From the NCBI RefSeq assembly GCF_003943735.1, contig NZ_RJMV01000004.1, positions 176,256 through 240,255 on the forward strand: a stretch of DNA of 64,000 bases, written 5' to 3'. The stretch comes from Streptococcus sanguinis. Its GTDB lineage: Bacteria > Bacillota > Bacilli > Lactobacillales > Streptococcaceae. Below, piece by piece: positions 9,435 to 17,918 of this stretch (position 1 is its first letter; every line of letters begins with the position of its first letter). The translations under genes and the position numbers were made by a program. Below the pieces are notes generated by a model. That model was given only the letters and a program-made list of their open reading frames with translations, made no database searches and was not told the DNA's origin.

Positions 9435-10073
9435 ATGAAGATTCATAAAATTATCAACCTTGTTGCATTTGAAAACACCTATATATTAGAAAATAATCAG
9501 GGCCTCCTAGTCGTCGATCCTGGCAGTGACTGGAAAAAGATTGAACGCAAGCTAGAGGAATTAGCTAAGCCTCTGATTGCTATTCTCTTGACCCACACCC
9601 ATTATGACCATATTATGAGCTTAGAAAAGGTTCGAGAGCACTATGCGGCCCCACCTGTCTATGTGGCTGAGAGCGAAAGCAGCTGGCTCTATACACCGAC
9701 AGATAACCTATCTGGTCTGGCGCGCCATGCTGATATGGATGATATTATCTGTCGACCAGCAGAAGAGTTTTTCTCCTACGAAACAGACTATGATCTTAGA
9801 GGCTTTCACTTCTATGTGCTTGCAACACCTGGCCACTCCATCGGAGGTGTCTCTCTAGTCTTTCCAGATGACCGCCTTGTTTTGACAGGTGATGCCCTCT
9901 TTCGGGAAAGCATTGGACGAACGGATCTTCCTACAGGAAACATGGAGCAATTACTGACGTCTATTCGTGAGAAACTTCTGGTCCTACCTAAAGACTATGC
10001 TGTTTATCCTGGACATGGTCATGATACCACTATTTCACATGAAAAAATCTTTAATCCATTTTTAGCTCAGTAG
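9435..10073 (+). CDS. Metallo-beta-lactamase-fold hydrolase (glyoxalase II-like)
   Basis: A 212-residue MBL-fold metallohydrolase. The metal-binding signature THTHYDH occurs near residue 55 (HxHxDH), followed by ATPGHSIGG (His ~133), LTGDALF (bridging Asp) and VYPGHGHDTT (His near 195). This pattern and length are those of the small glyoxalase II-like/YcbL group, which hydrolyse thioesters; the substrate is not proven. GAGGAAAT precedes the ATG. It stands alone on the plus strand between dinG (divergent) and ftsX (convergent) and ends at a bidirectional terminator. Confidence 0.85.
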   Translation: MKIHKIINLVAFENTYILENNQGLLVVDPGSDWKKIERKLEELAKPLIAILLTHTHYDHIMSLEKVREHYAAPPVYVAESESSWLYTPTDNLSGLARHADMDDIICRPAEEFFSYETDYDLRGFHFYVLATPGHSIGGVSLVFPDDRLVLTGDALFRESIGRTDLPTGNMEQLLTSIREKLLVLPKDYAVYPGHGHDTTISHEKIFNPFLAQ

Positions 10074-10100
10074 CTATTAAAGCAATTACCTATAACAAAA

Positions 10101-10128
10101 ACAGAGTTTGAAAATCTTCAAACTCTGT
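10101..10128. terminator. Bidirectional terminator between the MBL gene and ftsX
   Basis: Perfect 10-bp stem ACAGAGTTTG/CAAACTCTGT with an 8-base loop. It is followed by TTTTTT on the plus strand and, on the complement, by TTTTGT. It serves both convergent genes. Confidence 0.85.
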
Positions 10129-10141
10129 TTTTTATGATTTG

Positions 10142-11068
10142 TTAAATCTTCAAGAAGCGTCTCATAGAGATGATAGATCCCAATGATCCGATAAGAATTC
10201 CCAACACAAAGAGTGCTGCTATCATAATTGGACTAAAGAGTTTTGGATCAATCATAGAAAGCCCTTGACCTACCAAGCTCTTATTCATAGTCTGGAAGGC
10301 TATACCATATGTCAAATATACTACAAGTGACGGAACTGTTGCTCCTAGCAAGCCAATCCATGCTCCTTCAAACAGGAATGGTCCACGGATATAGCTATTC
10401 TTGGCACCAACCAAGCGCATGATTTGAATCTCGCGACTGCGGGAAATAATGGTAATCCGAATAGTATTGGAAATGAGGAGGATAGCAATGAAAATCAGAA
10501 GCGCTGTCCCAATCAATCCCCATGTTTGGATGAAATTAGAAAACGCAAAGAGATTTTTGGTATTGGTACCACCATTTTGAACCTCAGAAACACCATCAAT
10601 CTTACGAGCATCTTTTGTAACAGATTCAACATACTTAGGTGCCTTGGTCTCAACAATATAAGCATCGTAAAGAGGATTATTTTCTTCATCAAAAACATCC
10701 CACTCACTACCCATGGTCTCTGTTAGCTTATTATACTGCTCTTGCTTGCTAGAAAAAGTAACCTTCTCTACATTTTTCATAGAAGTCAGAGCATCATAGA
10801 CCTTGTGGTAGTCTTCATTCTGAACTGTTTGGCCTTCTTTTACAATCGTTTCGCTATTGTCGGCAACATCCTTACGCATGTATACCATAACGCGGACATT
10901 ATTGGAAATATCATTTGCCAACTTGGCTGTATTTAAAATTACTGAAGCAAAGACAGCCACTAAGCTCAAGGTAATCATAACCGAGCTGACAGCCGCTACA
11001 GTCATCCAACCATTCCGCGTAAGACTCTTAAGCGACTCAATCAAATGACGAAAAAATCTTCTAATCAT
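10142..11068 (-). CDS. ftsX: Cell-division ABC transporter permease FtsX
   Basis: A 308-residue membrane subunit of FtsEX, which in streptococci activates the wall hydrolase PcsB at the septum. I place the start at the ATG at 11068 (MIRRFFRHLIESL); it overlaps the ftsE stop by eight bases (ATGATTAG), giving translational coupling. Topology: cytoplasmic N-terminus, TM1 (VSSVMITLSLVAVFASVIL), a ~110-residue extracellular domain (the PcsB-binding region in pneumococcus), then three C-terminal TM segments with the conserved ISRSREIQIMRLVGAKNSYI between TM2 and TM3. It is the last gene of prfB-ftsE-ftsX. Confidence 0.96.
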   Translation of the reverse strand: MIRRFFRHLIESLKSLTRNGWMTVAAVSSVMITLSLVAVFASVILNTAKLANDISNNVRVMVYMRKDVADNSETIVKEGQTVQNEDYHKVYDALTSMKNVEKVTFSSKQEQYNKLTETMGSEWDVFDEENNPLYDAYIVETKAPKYVESVTKDARKIDGVSEVQNGGTNTKNLFAFSNFIQTWGLIGTALLIFIAILLISNTIRITIISRSREIQIMRLVGAKNSYIRGPFLFEGAWIGLLGATVPSLVVYLTYGIAFQTMNKSLVGQGLSMIDPKLFSPIMIAALFVLGILIGSLGSIISMRRFLKI

Positions 11069-11753
11069 CGTATCCGTATTCTCCTTCCGCTTCATCACGT
11101 ACCACACGGCCATTTTCAATGGCAATAACGCGGTGACGCAGAGTATTTACAATCTGGCTGTTGTGGGTTGCCATCAGGACAGTTGTTCCCTGAAGGTTAA
11201 TCCGCTCCAGCAGGTTCATAATCTCCCAAGAATTATCTGGGTCCAAGTTTCCTGTCGGCTCATCCGCAATCAGGACTTTAGGGTTGTTGGCAATCGCACG
11301 CGCAATGGCAATCCGCTGCTGCTCACCACCGGAAAGCTCATTAGGGAATGAACGAACCTTGTGCTTCAGACCAACCAGATCCAGCACTTCCATAACCCGT
11401 TTTTTAATATTGCGGCGACGCTCACCGATAACTTCCATGGCGTAGGCAATATTCTCATACACTGTCTTTTTAGGAAGAAGTTTATAGTCTTGGAAGACGA
11501 CTCCAACCTGACGGCGCAGCATTGGAACATCACGCTTCTTAATCTTAGCTAAGTCAAAATCAGCTACTTTCAGACTTCCCTTATCCAGCTTTATCTCCCG
11601 GTAAAGCAAACGAATAAAGGTTGACTTTCCTGCTCCTGAAGGACCTACAATATAGGCAAACTCCCCAGGTTCTACATTAATAGACACACTACGAAGGGCA
11701 GTGGTCCCGTTGCCATACTTCTTGACAACATCTTTCATTTCAATTATTGACAT
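11061..11753 (-). CDS. ftsE: Cell-division ABC transporter ATPase FtsE
   Basis: A 230-residue ABC ATPase partner of FtsX. Walker A is GPSGAGKST at ~38, the Q-loop is VFQDYKLLP, the signature is LSGGEQQRIAIARA, Walker B is VLIADEPTGNLDP, and the switch His is in MATHNS. The start at 11753 has GAAAGGAAAT upstream and lies 44 bases after prfB. The gene order prfB-ftsE-ftsX is conserved in streptococci. Confidence 0.97.
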   Translation of the reverse strand: MSIIEMKDVVKKYGNGTTALRSVSINVEPGEFAYIVGPSGAGKSTFIRLLYREIKLDKGSLKVADFDLAKIKKRDVPMLRRQVGVVFQDYKLLPKKTVYENIAYAMEVIGERRRNIKKRVMEVLDLVGLKHKVRSFPNELSGGEQQRIAIARAIANNPKVLIADEPTGNLDPDNSWEIMNLLERINLQGTTVLMATHNSQIVNTLRHRVIAIENGRVVRDEAEGEYGYDD

Positions 11754-11797
11754 CTATTGAAATTTCCTTTCAATCTAATTCTAATCTCTTACATTTC

Positions 11798-12893
11798 CTA
11801 GTTCAAACGCCATTTCAAATAAGCGTCGATGAAACCATCCAAATCTCCGTCCATCACCTTGTCCACCTGTGCTACTTCGTAACTGGTCCGATGGTCTTTA
11901 ACCATGGTATAAGGCGTAAAGACATAGGAACGGATTTGGCTGCCCCAGGAAATTTCCTTCTTATCTCCCTTGAGTGAATCGACTTCAGCTGCTTGTTTCT
12001 CTTGCTCTAGCTGATAAAGCTTGGCCTGCAGCATCTTCATCGCCCGATCACGATTTCCATACTGGGTCCGGTCAACGGTAGACTGCACCACGATTCCTGT
12101 AGGAATATGCGTCAGTCGCACACCAGTCGAAACTTTATTGACGTTCTGCCCGCCGGCTCCTCCCGAGCGGAAAGTGTCCATCTTAATATCGTCATCGCGA
12201 ATTTCCACCTCAATGGTGTCATCCAGCTCTGGCATGACCTCTACTGAGGTAAAAGAAGTATGGCGACGCTTAGCTGAGTCGAATGGCGAAATCCGGACCA
12301 AACGGTGGACTCCCATTTCTGACTTGAGCAGACCATAAGCGTGCGGTCCTTCAAATGAAAGTGTAACCGACTTAATGCCTGCTTCATCTCCAGCTTGATA
12401 GTCCAAGACCTCAACTTTGAAGCCCTTGGCATTGCCAAAGCGTGTATACATACGCAGCAGCATATCTCCCCAATCCTGGGCCTCTGTACCACCAGAGCCC
12501 GGGTGAATTTCAAGGATGGCATTGTTATTATCATAAGGCTCAGATAGGAGCAGGGTCATTTCATAGCTGGTCATCATTTTCTCGAGTTCAGCCAGCTTTT
12601 CTTCCAACTCACCCTGAACCGACTCATCTTCAGCCAGAAAATCAAGCAAGATTTCCGATTCATCAAAAAGCTCGGTCATTTGATGGAAATTTTCATAGGT
12701 TTGCTTGAGTTCATTTAGCTCTTGAGAAGTCTTCTGGGCTGCAATGTTGTCATCCCAAAAGTCGGGTTCTGTCATCTTATTTTCTAAGATGGCAATTTCT
12801 TCTTCCAGACCTTCTAAGTCAAAGAGACCCCCTGAAAGAAGCTAATTTTTCACGATTTGCGTCAATCTTTTGACGAATTTCTGAAATGTCCAT
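11798..12893 (-). CDS. prfB: Peptide chain release factor 2 (programmed +1 frameshift)
   Basis: RF2 terminates translation at UGA and UAA. The gene is read in two frames. The first frame starts at the ATG at 12893 (AGAGGT upstream) and encodes 24 residues ending at the in-frame TGA at 12819-12821; the second resumes at GAC (12820-12818). The full product is 364 residues. The shifted part carries the RF2 anticodon-like SPF ([11 protein letters not shown]) and the catalytic GGQ ([11 protein letters not shown]). A call starting at the internal ATG (12775) would miss the N-terminus. A TATAAT upstream (TTATAATTAAAC region) is the likely promoter for prfB-ftsEX. Confidence 0.97.
12815..12836 (-). 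promoter_or_regulatory. prfB +1 frameshift signal
   Basis: On the complement the sequence is AGG GGG TCT CTT TGA C: an internal Shine-Dalgarno-like AGGGGG, the slippery CTT, and the UGA stop followed by C (a poor termination context). This is the classic autoregulatory RF2 frameshift: low RF2 slows termination and favours the shift. Confidence 0.95.
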
Positions 12894-13203
12894 AAATACC
12901 TCTTTTCACATATCGTTTAATTATAACATAAATTAAACAGTTTGCCTAATCTCACATTCAGCAGCTTACATTTTATCGGATTTTCCCTAGCTAGGCAAGA
13001 CAAGCGACTCCTTGTCACTTAATTGTTAGAAAAGTAATATAATGACATGGGGTTGGAAGAATTATTTCAAGCCTTCCTAGACTTCATCTATGGATAAACG
13101 AAATACAAAATTACGATAATTTATGAGGTGTTTAGATAAAAGGGAGAAACTCCATAGGACCTTAAGCATTTTCAAGTTTTGAAAAATATGCTAGACTAAA
13201 ATT
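12894..13203. other. 310-base intergenic region between prfB and the metallophosphoesterase gene
   Basis: It holds the prfB promoter (complement TATAAT near 12920) and, at the right end, the extended -10 of the next gene. In between, on the plus strand, a TATAAT occurs near 13039-13044. The sequence after it has short weak hairpins but no U-tract terminator, and I could not support an RNA gene. Confidence 0.5.
13188..13203 (+). promoter_or_regulatory. Extended -10 promoter giving a predicted leaderless metallophosphoesterase mRNA
   Basis: TGC-TAGACT with the hexamer at 13192-13197 puts +1 exactly at the A of the ATG at 13204. The spacer AAAATT has no Shine-Dalgarno character. The hexamer is a weaker match than at the other three sites. 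Confidence 0.5.
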
Positions 13204-14064
13204 ATGACAAGAATCGGATTTATGAGCGACCTCCATCTGGACTCCAACCAGTTTGGAGATTTTGAGCGGCAAGTTCTTCGCCAGCTTTTAAAAGAGGAAG
13301 GGATTGACCACCTACACATTGCAGGAGATTTGTCCAACGACCTGACCAAGATCAGTTTGCCCTTTCTTGAAACTTTGAAGCAAGAGATTCCCCTCTCTTT
13401 TAATCTGGGAAACCACGATATGCTGGGACTTTCTGAGCAAGAAATTTCAAACTATGATTTTCAGATCCAGCAATTTGGCCAGACCAAGCTCATCAGCTTT
13501 TCTGGCTGGTACGACTACAGCTTTGGTCCAGAAAAAAGCAAGGAAGAGCATCTGAGAACCAAGACTAATTTCTGGTTTGACCGCAGATTGGAGCGTCAAC
13601 TCGACGACCCTAGCATTACAGCTCAGACACTGCAAGAGTTAGAAAAACTGCTGATGACTTTAGATGGTCCCATTATTGTTGCTCTGCATTTTGTCCCCCA
13701 TCAAGACTTTCTATACGACCATCCCTACTTCCAGCGCTTCAACGCCTTCCTAGGAAGCCAAGCTTTTCATCGGCTCTTTGTCAAATACAGGGTGAAAGAA
13801 GTGATTTTTGGTCATCTCCATCACCGCCACCAAAGCCGTGTTATCGAAGGTGTCCGCTACCATATGCGTCCTCTGGGCTATATCCGCGAATGGGAACTGA
13901 CTCGAAACTTTTTTAATGACTTTCCTCAGTATAAAATTCCCCAGATGTACCGCCTGCACAAGCGTTATAATGCTGTTAAAGATTTAGCCGAATTTCGAGA
14001 CTATAAGAAAAAACACCTAGCAGACGAACTGCGAGATGCTTTAATGGTGATTGAAGTTCAGTAA
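13204..14064 (+). CDS. Calcineurin-like metallophosphoesterase
   Basis: A 286-residue phosphoesterase of the calcineurin superfamily. The dimetal motifs are visible: SDLHLD (residues 8-13), HIAGDLSND, LGNHDMLG, ALHFVPHQD and VIFGHLHHRHQ. The substrate is unknown. The family includes cyclic nucleotide, nucleic acid and phosphoprotein enzymes; streptococcal members are simply annotated as phosphoesterase. It is a single gene with a strong terminator right after the stop. Confidence 0.88.
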   Translation: MTRIGFMSDLHLDSNQFGDFERQVLRQLLKEEGIDHLHIAGDLSNDLTKISLPFLETLKQEIPLSFNLGNHDMLGLSEQEISNYDFQIQQFGQTKLISFSGWYDYSFGPEKSKEEHLRTKTNFWFDRRLERQLDDPSITAQTLQELEKLLMTLDGPIIVALHFVPHQDFLYDHPYFQRFNAFLGSQAFHRLFVKYRVKEVIFGHLHHRHQSRVIEGVRYHMRPLGYIREWELTRNFFNDFPQYKIPQMYRLHKRYNAVKDLAEFRDYKKKHLADELRDALMVIEVQ

Positions 14065-14080
14065 TGGAAATGTTGAATTG

Positions 14081-14105
14081 CAGCTCTCAGCTCATCTGAG
14101 AGCTG
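14081..14105. terminator. Terminator between the phosphoesterase and DUF2785 genes
   Basis: Perfect 10-bp stem CAGCTCTCAG/CTGAGAGCTG with a 5-base loop, followed by TTTTT on the plus strand. It overlaps the last codons of the convergent DUF2785 gene. Confidence 0.85.
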
Positions 14106-14848
14106 TTTTTGCTGTCCAACTGCACATAGACTTCTAATAAACAGGAACGAAAATTGGAAAAAGCAATGAAATCTTGGTTGTTTTCCAATGGAAAACTCTG
14201 TGATTGAAGCCACAGTCTAAGTTCATGCTGCGACAGTTTTTTCTTTAAGACAGCTTGATAGAGCACCTGGGCTAAGCGCCAATCCTCATCATTTCCGAAA
14301 CGGACTGAAACTCTTTTAAAAACTTGATGAATGACCTCTAAAACCTCTGGCATCCTACTGGAGAGAAAGTCCGGATGACAAGCCACTTCTGTCAATAAGT
14401 CTGCTCCATGAGCGAAGGCATGAACCCAACCGTATTTTCTAGAGTAACCTCTTGTGTCTCTTTCTACTGACAAGTAGATTAGCCCCTTATCTAGTAAATA
14501 TTTTCTTTCTTGCACTGATAAAGCTTGATAATACGAAGAGTTTGGATTGCCATCACAGTTTAAGAGATTGGCATAAAGTAAAGCCGTGAAGGAACGTGTT
14601 AAGGTAGCTTGCCCATTTTTATCACTCTCGTAAAAAATTCCTTGTCTTTTGACTGCTTCTTGAGCCAAGAAACGAAACTGTTCAGCTGAAAACAGGCCAG
14701 CCTGAAGTCCCCTCGCTAAGGACGAAAAGACTAACTCATCACGGATTGTCGCTTCTGGATGACCAATATGATCCAGTAACCATAAGATTTCTTCCTCATA
14801 ATATAAAGGAGAAGCTTCTTCCAACTTCTTTCGTAAGCTTTGATACAT
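14087..14848 (-). CDS. DUF2785 domain protein
   Basis: A 253-residue soluble protein of the DUF2785 family; no function is established. Recognisable stretches are EATIRDELVFSSLARGL, YESDKNGQATLTRSFTALL, ERDTRGYSRKYGWVHAFAHGADLL and the C-terminal RLWLQSQSFP. The HAFAHGAD His residues and the RD/RGY block are conserved in the family, which looks helical, and suggest an enzyme site, but that is inference. The ATG at 14848 has GAAAGGACGGT upstream, and a TATAAT lies near 14890 (complement). Monocistronic. Confidence 0.75.
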   Translation of the reverse strand: MYQSLRKKLEEASPLYYEEEILWLLDHIGHPEATIRDELVFSSLARGLQAGLFSAEQFRFLAQEAVKRQGIFYESDKNGQATLTRSFTALLYANLLNCDGNPNSSYYQALSVQERKYLLDKGLIYLSVERDTRGYSRKYGWVHAFAHGADLLTEVACHPDFLSSRMPEVLEVIHQVFKRVSVRFGNDEDWRLAQVLYQAVLKKKLSQHELRLWLQSQSFPLENNQDFIAFSNFRSCLLEVYVQLDSKNSSQMS

Positions 14849-14905
14849 ACTTTCACCGTCCTTTCGAGTTGCTTTCTTTGAATTTGATTATACCGCCTTG
14901 TACGC

Positions 14906-14932
14906 AAAAAAGCCATCCGAAGATGACTTTTT
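14906..14932 (-). terminator. Terminator of the cation ATPase gene
   Basis: AAAAAGTCATC-TTCG-GATGGCTTTTT stem with one G-U pair and a stable TTCG-type tetraloop. It follows the stop at 14937 and continues into a U-tract on the complement. Confidence 0.8.
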
Positions 14933-14936
14933 GCTG

Positions 14937-17633
14937 TTAAATAGCATTCTTTTCCATACCTAATTTACGTTGGATGAACTTAACAATTTCAACAATGACA
15001 ATCATGGCAAAGCTACCAATCAGAACAACTGTCCATTGTGACAAGTCCAGCTTGGTCACATGGAAAATCTTTTCCAGTGGATCAATTACAATGGTTGAAA
15101 TCAATAGGATGAAAGAAACCAGGATAGACCAGTTAAAGGTCTTAGACTTGAATGGACCAACTGTAAAGATAGACTGGTAAACAGATTTTACATTGTAAGC
15201 ATGGAAGAGCTGGATGAGACCAAGCGTTGCAAAGGCCATTGTCAGAGCGTCCGCATGGATAGCCTTGATATCACCGACATGGACGGGATTAGAGATAGCA
15301 TAACCATAAACCGCCAGAACTAAAGCCCCTTGCAGGACACCCTGATAGATTATAGAGCTCATCACTCCACCTGAGAAGAAGCTAGACTTACGGCCACGAG
15401 GTTTATGACTCATGACACCTGGCTCAGCAGGTTCAACCCCCAAAGCAATGGCAGGGAAGGTATCCGTTACTAGGTTAATCCAAAGCAGATGAACTGGCTG
15501 CAGCACATCCCAACCAAAGAGGGTTGCTAAGAAAATAGTCAGCACCTCAGCTGTATTAGCTGAAAGGAGATACTGGATGGTCTTTTGAATATTAGAGAAG
15601 ACCTTGCGTCCTTCTTCCACGGCTACAATGATGGTCGCAAAGTTATCATCTGCCAGAATCATGTCAGAGGCACCCTTAGATACTTCTGTACCTGTAATAC
15701 CCATACCGATACCGATATCGGCTGTCTTCAAAGCTGGTGCGTCATTGACACCATCACCTGTCATGGCTACTACCTTACCTTGGTTTTGCCACGCTTTGAC
15801 AATCCGTACCTTGTGCTCAGGAGAAACCCGGGCATAGACAGAGTATTGGCCAACAACCTTTTCAAATTCTGCATCAGAAAGCTCATTGAGCTCTGCACCA
15901 GTCAGGACATGGTCTTCAGTATCTCCTTCTTCGATGATACCCAAACGCTTAGCGATAGCTTCAGCTGTATCCTGATGGTCACCAGTAATCATAATCGGAC
16001 GAATACCAGCTTCTTTAGCGACGCGAACAGCTTCTGCTGCTTCTGCACGTTCTGGGTCAATCATACCGATTAAACCAGTAAAGATTAAATCGTTTTCTAG
16101 ACTTTCAGATGTCAAGTCAGTCGGAACTGCATCAATAATCTTGTAGGCGCCAGCCAGCACACGCAGAGCTTGGTGAGCCATGTCTGAGTTGTTAGACTTA
16201 ATCAGCTGTGAAGTAGCGTCATCAATCGATGCAACATCTCCAGCCTTATCACGGGCAACACAGCGTTTCAATAGTTGATCTGGTGCACCCTTGACTGCCA
16301 CAAGGAATTTCCCATCTGGCAATGGATGGACAGTAGACATGAGCTTACGATCTGAATCAAAGGGCAGCTCAGCTACTCGAGGATATTTCTCTAAAAAGGC
16401 CTTCACATCATAGCCCTTGTCCAAAGCATGCTGGATAAAGGCTGTTTCTGTTGGATCACCAATCAGCTTCCCTTCTTGATCAATCTTGGTATCATTGGCT
16501 AAGACAACTGAACGTAAGAGAGGCAGCTCCAAGCCAAGTTCAATATCTTGTCCAGCTTCATTCAGGACCCCGTCATAAAAGACTTTTTCGACCGTCATCT
16601 TATTCATGGTCAGGGTACCAGTCTTATCTGAAGCGATAATCTCAGTTGATCCCAAAGTCTCAACAGCCGGAAGCTTACGGACAATCGAATTCCGCTTAGC
16701 CAGAACCTGAGTTCCCAAAGCCAGCACGATGGTAACGATAGCAGGCAGACCTTCTGGAATAGCCGCAACTGCCAAGGCTACAGAGGTCATCAGTTCATCC
16801 AGTGGATTTTTCCCTTGAATGAAGACACCGACTACAAAAGTCACCGCAGCGATCACCAAGATAGCATAGGTCAGAACCTTAGACAGACTATTAAGATTTT
16901 GCTTGAGCGGTGTGTCCGTTTCATCCGCATCCTGCAACATACCCGCGATGTGACCGACTTCCGTATACATCCCTGTATTGACAACCAACCCAACCCCACG
17001 ACCATAGGTCACATTTGAGTTTTGGAAGGCCATATTCACACGGTCTCCAATACCAGCATCTGCAGCTACCTCAACAGTCAAATCTTTCTCAACCGGCACA
17101 GACTCACCTGTCAGAGCCGCTTCTTCGATTTTCAGTGAATTAGCTTCTAAAAGTCGCATATCAGCTGGGACAACATCACCGGCTTCCAATCTAACGATAT
17201 CACCAGGTACCAAGTCCTTAGAATCTACTTCTGTGACATGACCATCACGAAGGACACGCGCAGCCGGGCTGGACATAGATTTGAGTGCCGCAATTGCTTC
17301 TTCAGCCTTGCCTTCCTGATAGACACCGAAAATGGCATTGATGATTACGACTGCTAAAATGATTAAAGCATCTGCAATGTCTTCACCACCTGATGTGACA
17401 ACAGACAAGACAGCTGCTACCAACAAGATGATAATCATCAAATCCTTGAACTGCTCCAAAAACTTCATTAAGAGAGATTTTTTCTCCCCTTCATCCAGTT
17501 CATTGCGGCCATAATCAGCTAAACGCTTGGCTGCTTCTTGACTGGACAAACCTTGCTCTGAAGCGTCCAAAGTTTTGAAAATTTCCTCAGGACTCTGGGT
17601 ATAAAAAGCTTGGCGCTTTTGTTCTTTTGACAA
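14937..17633 (-). CDS. Cation-transporting P-type ATPase (PacL/CaxP-MgtA-like)
   Basis: An 898-residue P2-type ATPase that exports cations; the closest family match by length and motifs is streptococcal CaxP/MgtA, described as Ca2+ and Mn2+ exporter. Motifs are the actuator TGES (ALTGESVPVEK), the phosphorylation site SDKTGTLTMNK, the hinge TGDGVNDAPALK, and PEGLPAIVTIVLA in M4, which fits SERCA-like Ca2+ binding. It has an N-terminal cation ATPase domain and C-terminal M5-M10. The start is TTG at 17633, because AGGAGG sits six bases upstream; in-frame ATGs further up (to 17774) lie in the leader, before or just after a riboswitch terminator. Expression is predicted to be controlled by the upstream Mn2+ riboswitch. 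Exact ion preference is not provable here. Confidence 0.9.
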   Translation of the reverse strand: MSKEQKRQAFYTQSPEEIFKTLDASEQGLSSQEAAKRLADYGRNELDEGEKKSLLMKFLEQFKDLMIIILLVAAVLSVVTSGGEDIADALIILAVVIINAIFGVYQEGKAEEAIAALKSMSSPAARVLRDGHVTEVDSKDLVPGDIVRLEAGDVVPADMRLLEANSLKIEEAALTGESVPVEKDLTVEVAADAGIGDRVNMAFQNSNVTYGRGVGLVVNTGMYTEVGHIAGMLQDADETDTPLKQNLNSLSKVLTYAILVIAAVTFVVGVFIQGKNPLDELMTSVALAVAAIPEGLPAIVTIVLALGTQVLAKRNSIVRKLPAVETLGSTEIIASDKTGTLTMNKMTVEKVFYDGVLNEAGQDIELGLELPLLRSVVLANDTKIDQEGKLIGDPTETAFIQHALDKGYDVKAFLEKYPRVAELPFDSDRKLMSTVHPLPDGKFLVAVKGAPDQLLKRCVARDKAGDVASIDDATSQLIKSNNSDMAHQALRVLAGAYKIIDAVPTDLTSESLENDLIFTGLIGMIDPERAEAAEAVRVAKEAGIRPIMITGDHQDTAEAIAKRLGIIEEGDTEDHVLTGAELNELSDAEFEKVVGQYSVYARVSPEHKVRIVKAWQNQGKVVAMTGDGVNDAPALKTADIGIGMGITGTEVSKGASDMILADDNFATIIVAVEEGRKVFSNIQKTIQYLLSANTAEVLTIFLATLFGWDVLQPVHLLWINLVTDTFPAIALGVEPAEPGVMSHKPRGRKSSFFSGGVMSSIIYQGVLQGALVLAVYGYAISNPVHVGDIKAIHADALTMAFATLGLIQLFHAYNVKSVYQSIFTVGPFKSKTFNWSILVSFILLISTIVIDPLEKIFHVTKLDLSQWTVVLIGSFAMIVIVEIVKFIQRKLGMEKNAI

Positions 17634-17730
17634 TGTATTCCTCCTCTTGGTCTCTTTTATTTCTGAAGTTTTCTGACCACTAGGACTCATCATCTCAAGC
17701 CGCACCAGCCATATCCAAAAAGTCAGAAAC

Positions 17731-17760
17731 AAAAAAGAGACCTGTTTATTAACAAGTCTC
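17731..17760 (-). terminator. Riboswitch-controlled terminator
   Basis: GAGACTTGT-TAATAA-ACAGGTCTC stem (one G-U pair) followed by TTTTTTG on the complement. It lies between the riboswitch aptamer and the TTG start, about 100 bases upstream of the ATPase gene, so it is expected to be the switched expression platform. Confidence 0.82.
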
Positions 17761-17840
17761 GCTATTTCATACAAGGCCGGAAATTTCTTTCGTATTGACG
17801 ACCTTGTAACGGTTATTCCGTTAGCTACTCCCTTGAGTTA
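17761..17840 (-). ncRNA. yybP-ykoY family Mn2+ riboswitch
   Basis: The complement reads CTCAAGGGAGTAGC (17837-17824), the conserved first loop of the yybP-ykoY class, then an internal hairpin (AACGG/CCGTT), a variable arm, and the closing element CCGGCCTTG (17780-17772). CAAGG pairs with CCTTG as P1. An intrinsic terminator follows directly. Family knowledge: this aptamer binds Mn2+ between its two docked loops and turns on Mn2+ exporters; in pneumococcus it precedes the MgtA/CaxP ATPase. I recognised it by eye and did not compute a structure score. Confidence 0.85.
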
Positions 17841-17846
17841 GAAACT

Positions 17847-17874
17847 ATTATACCAAATTTTCAAGCTTTTGCAA
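17847..17874 (-). promoter_or_regulatory. Promoter of the riboswitch-ATPase transcript
   Basis: TTGCAA (17869-17874) and TATAAT (17847-17852) are 16 bases apart on the complement, with a TGG extension before the -10. Transcription would begin near 17840, just ahead of the riboswitch. Confidence 0.75.
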
Positions 17875-17918
17875 GGGGAAACATTATGATTTTCAAGAGA
17901 TTTCTCAGAGAATTGCAG

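Noticed and set aside
11069..11125. Upstream in-frame start for ftsX (19 extra residues)
   Set aside because: It lies inside ftsE coding sequence; the ATG at 11068 gives the normal 308-residue FtsX.
12773..12775. Internal ATG as prfB start
   Set aside because: The upstream 24-codon frame with SD, start and the AGGGGG-CTT-TGA-C shift site is intact.
13048..13098. Possible 16-residue peptide MGLEELFQAFLDFIYG behind a TATAAT
   Set aside because: The ATG is only three bases after the -10, so it would lie upstream of +1; there is no SD and no Rgg-type regulator nearby.
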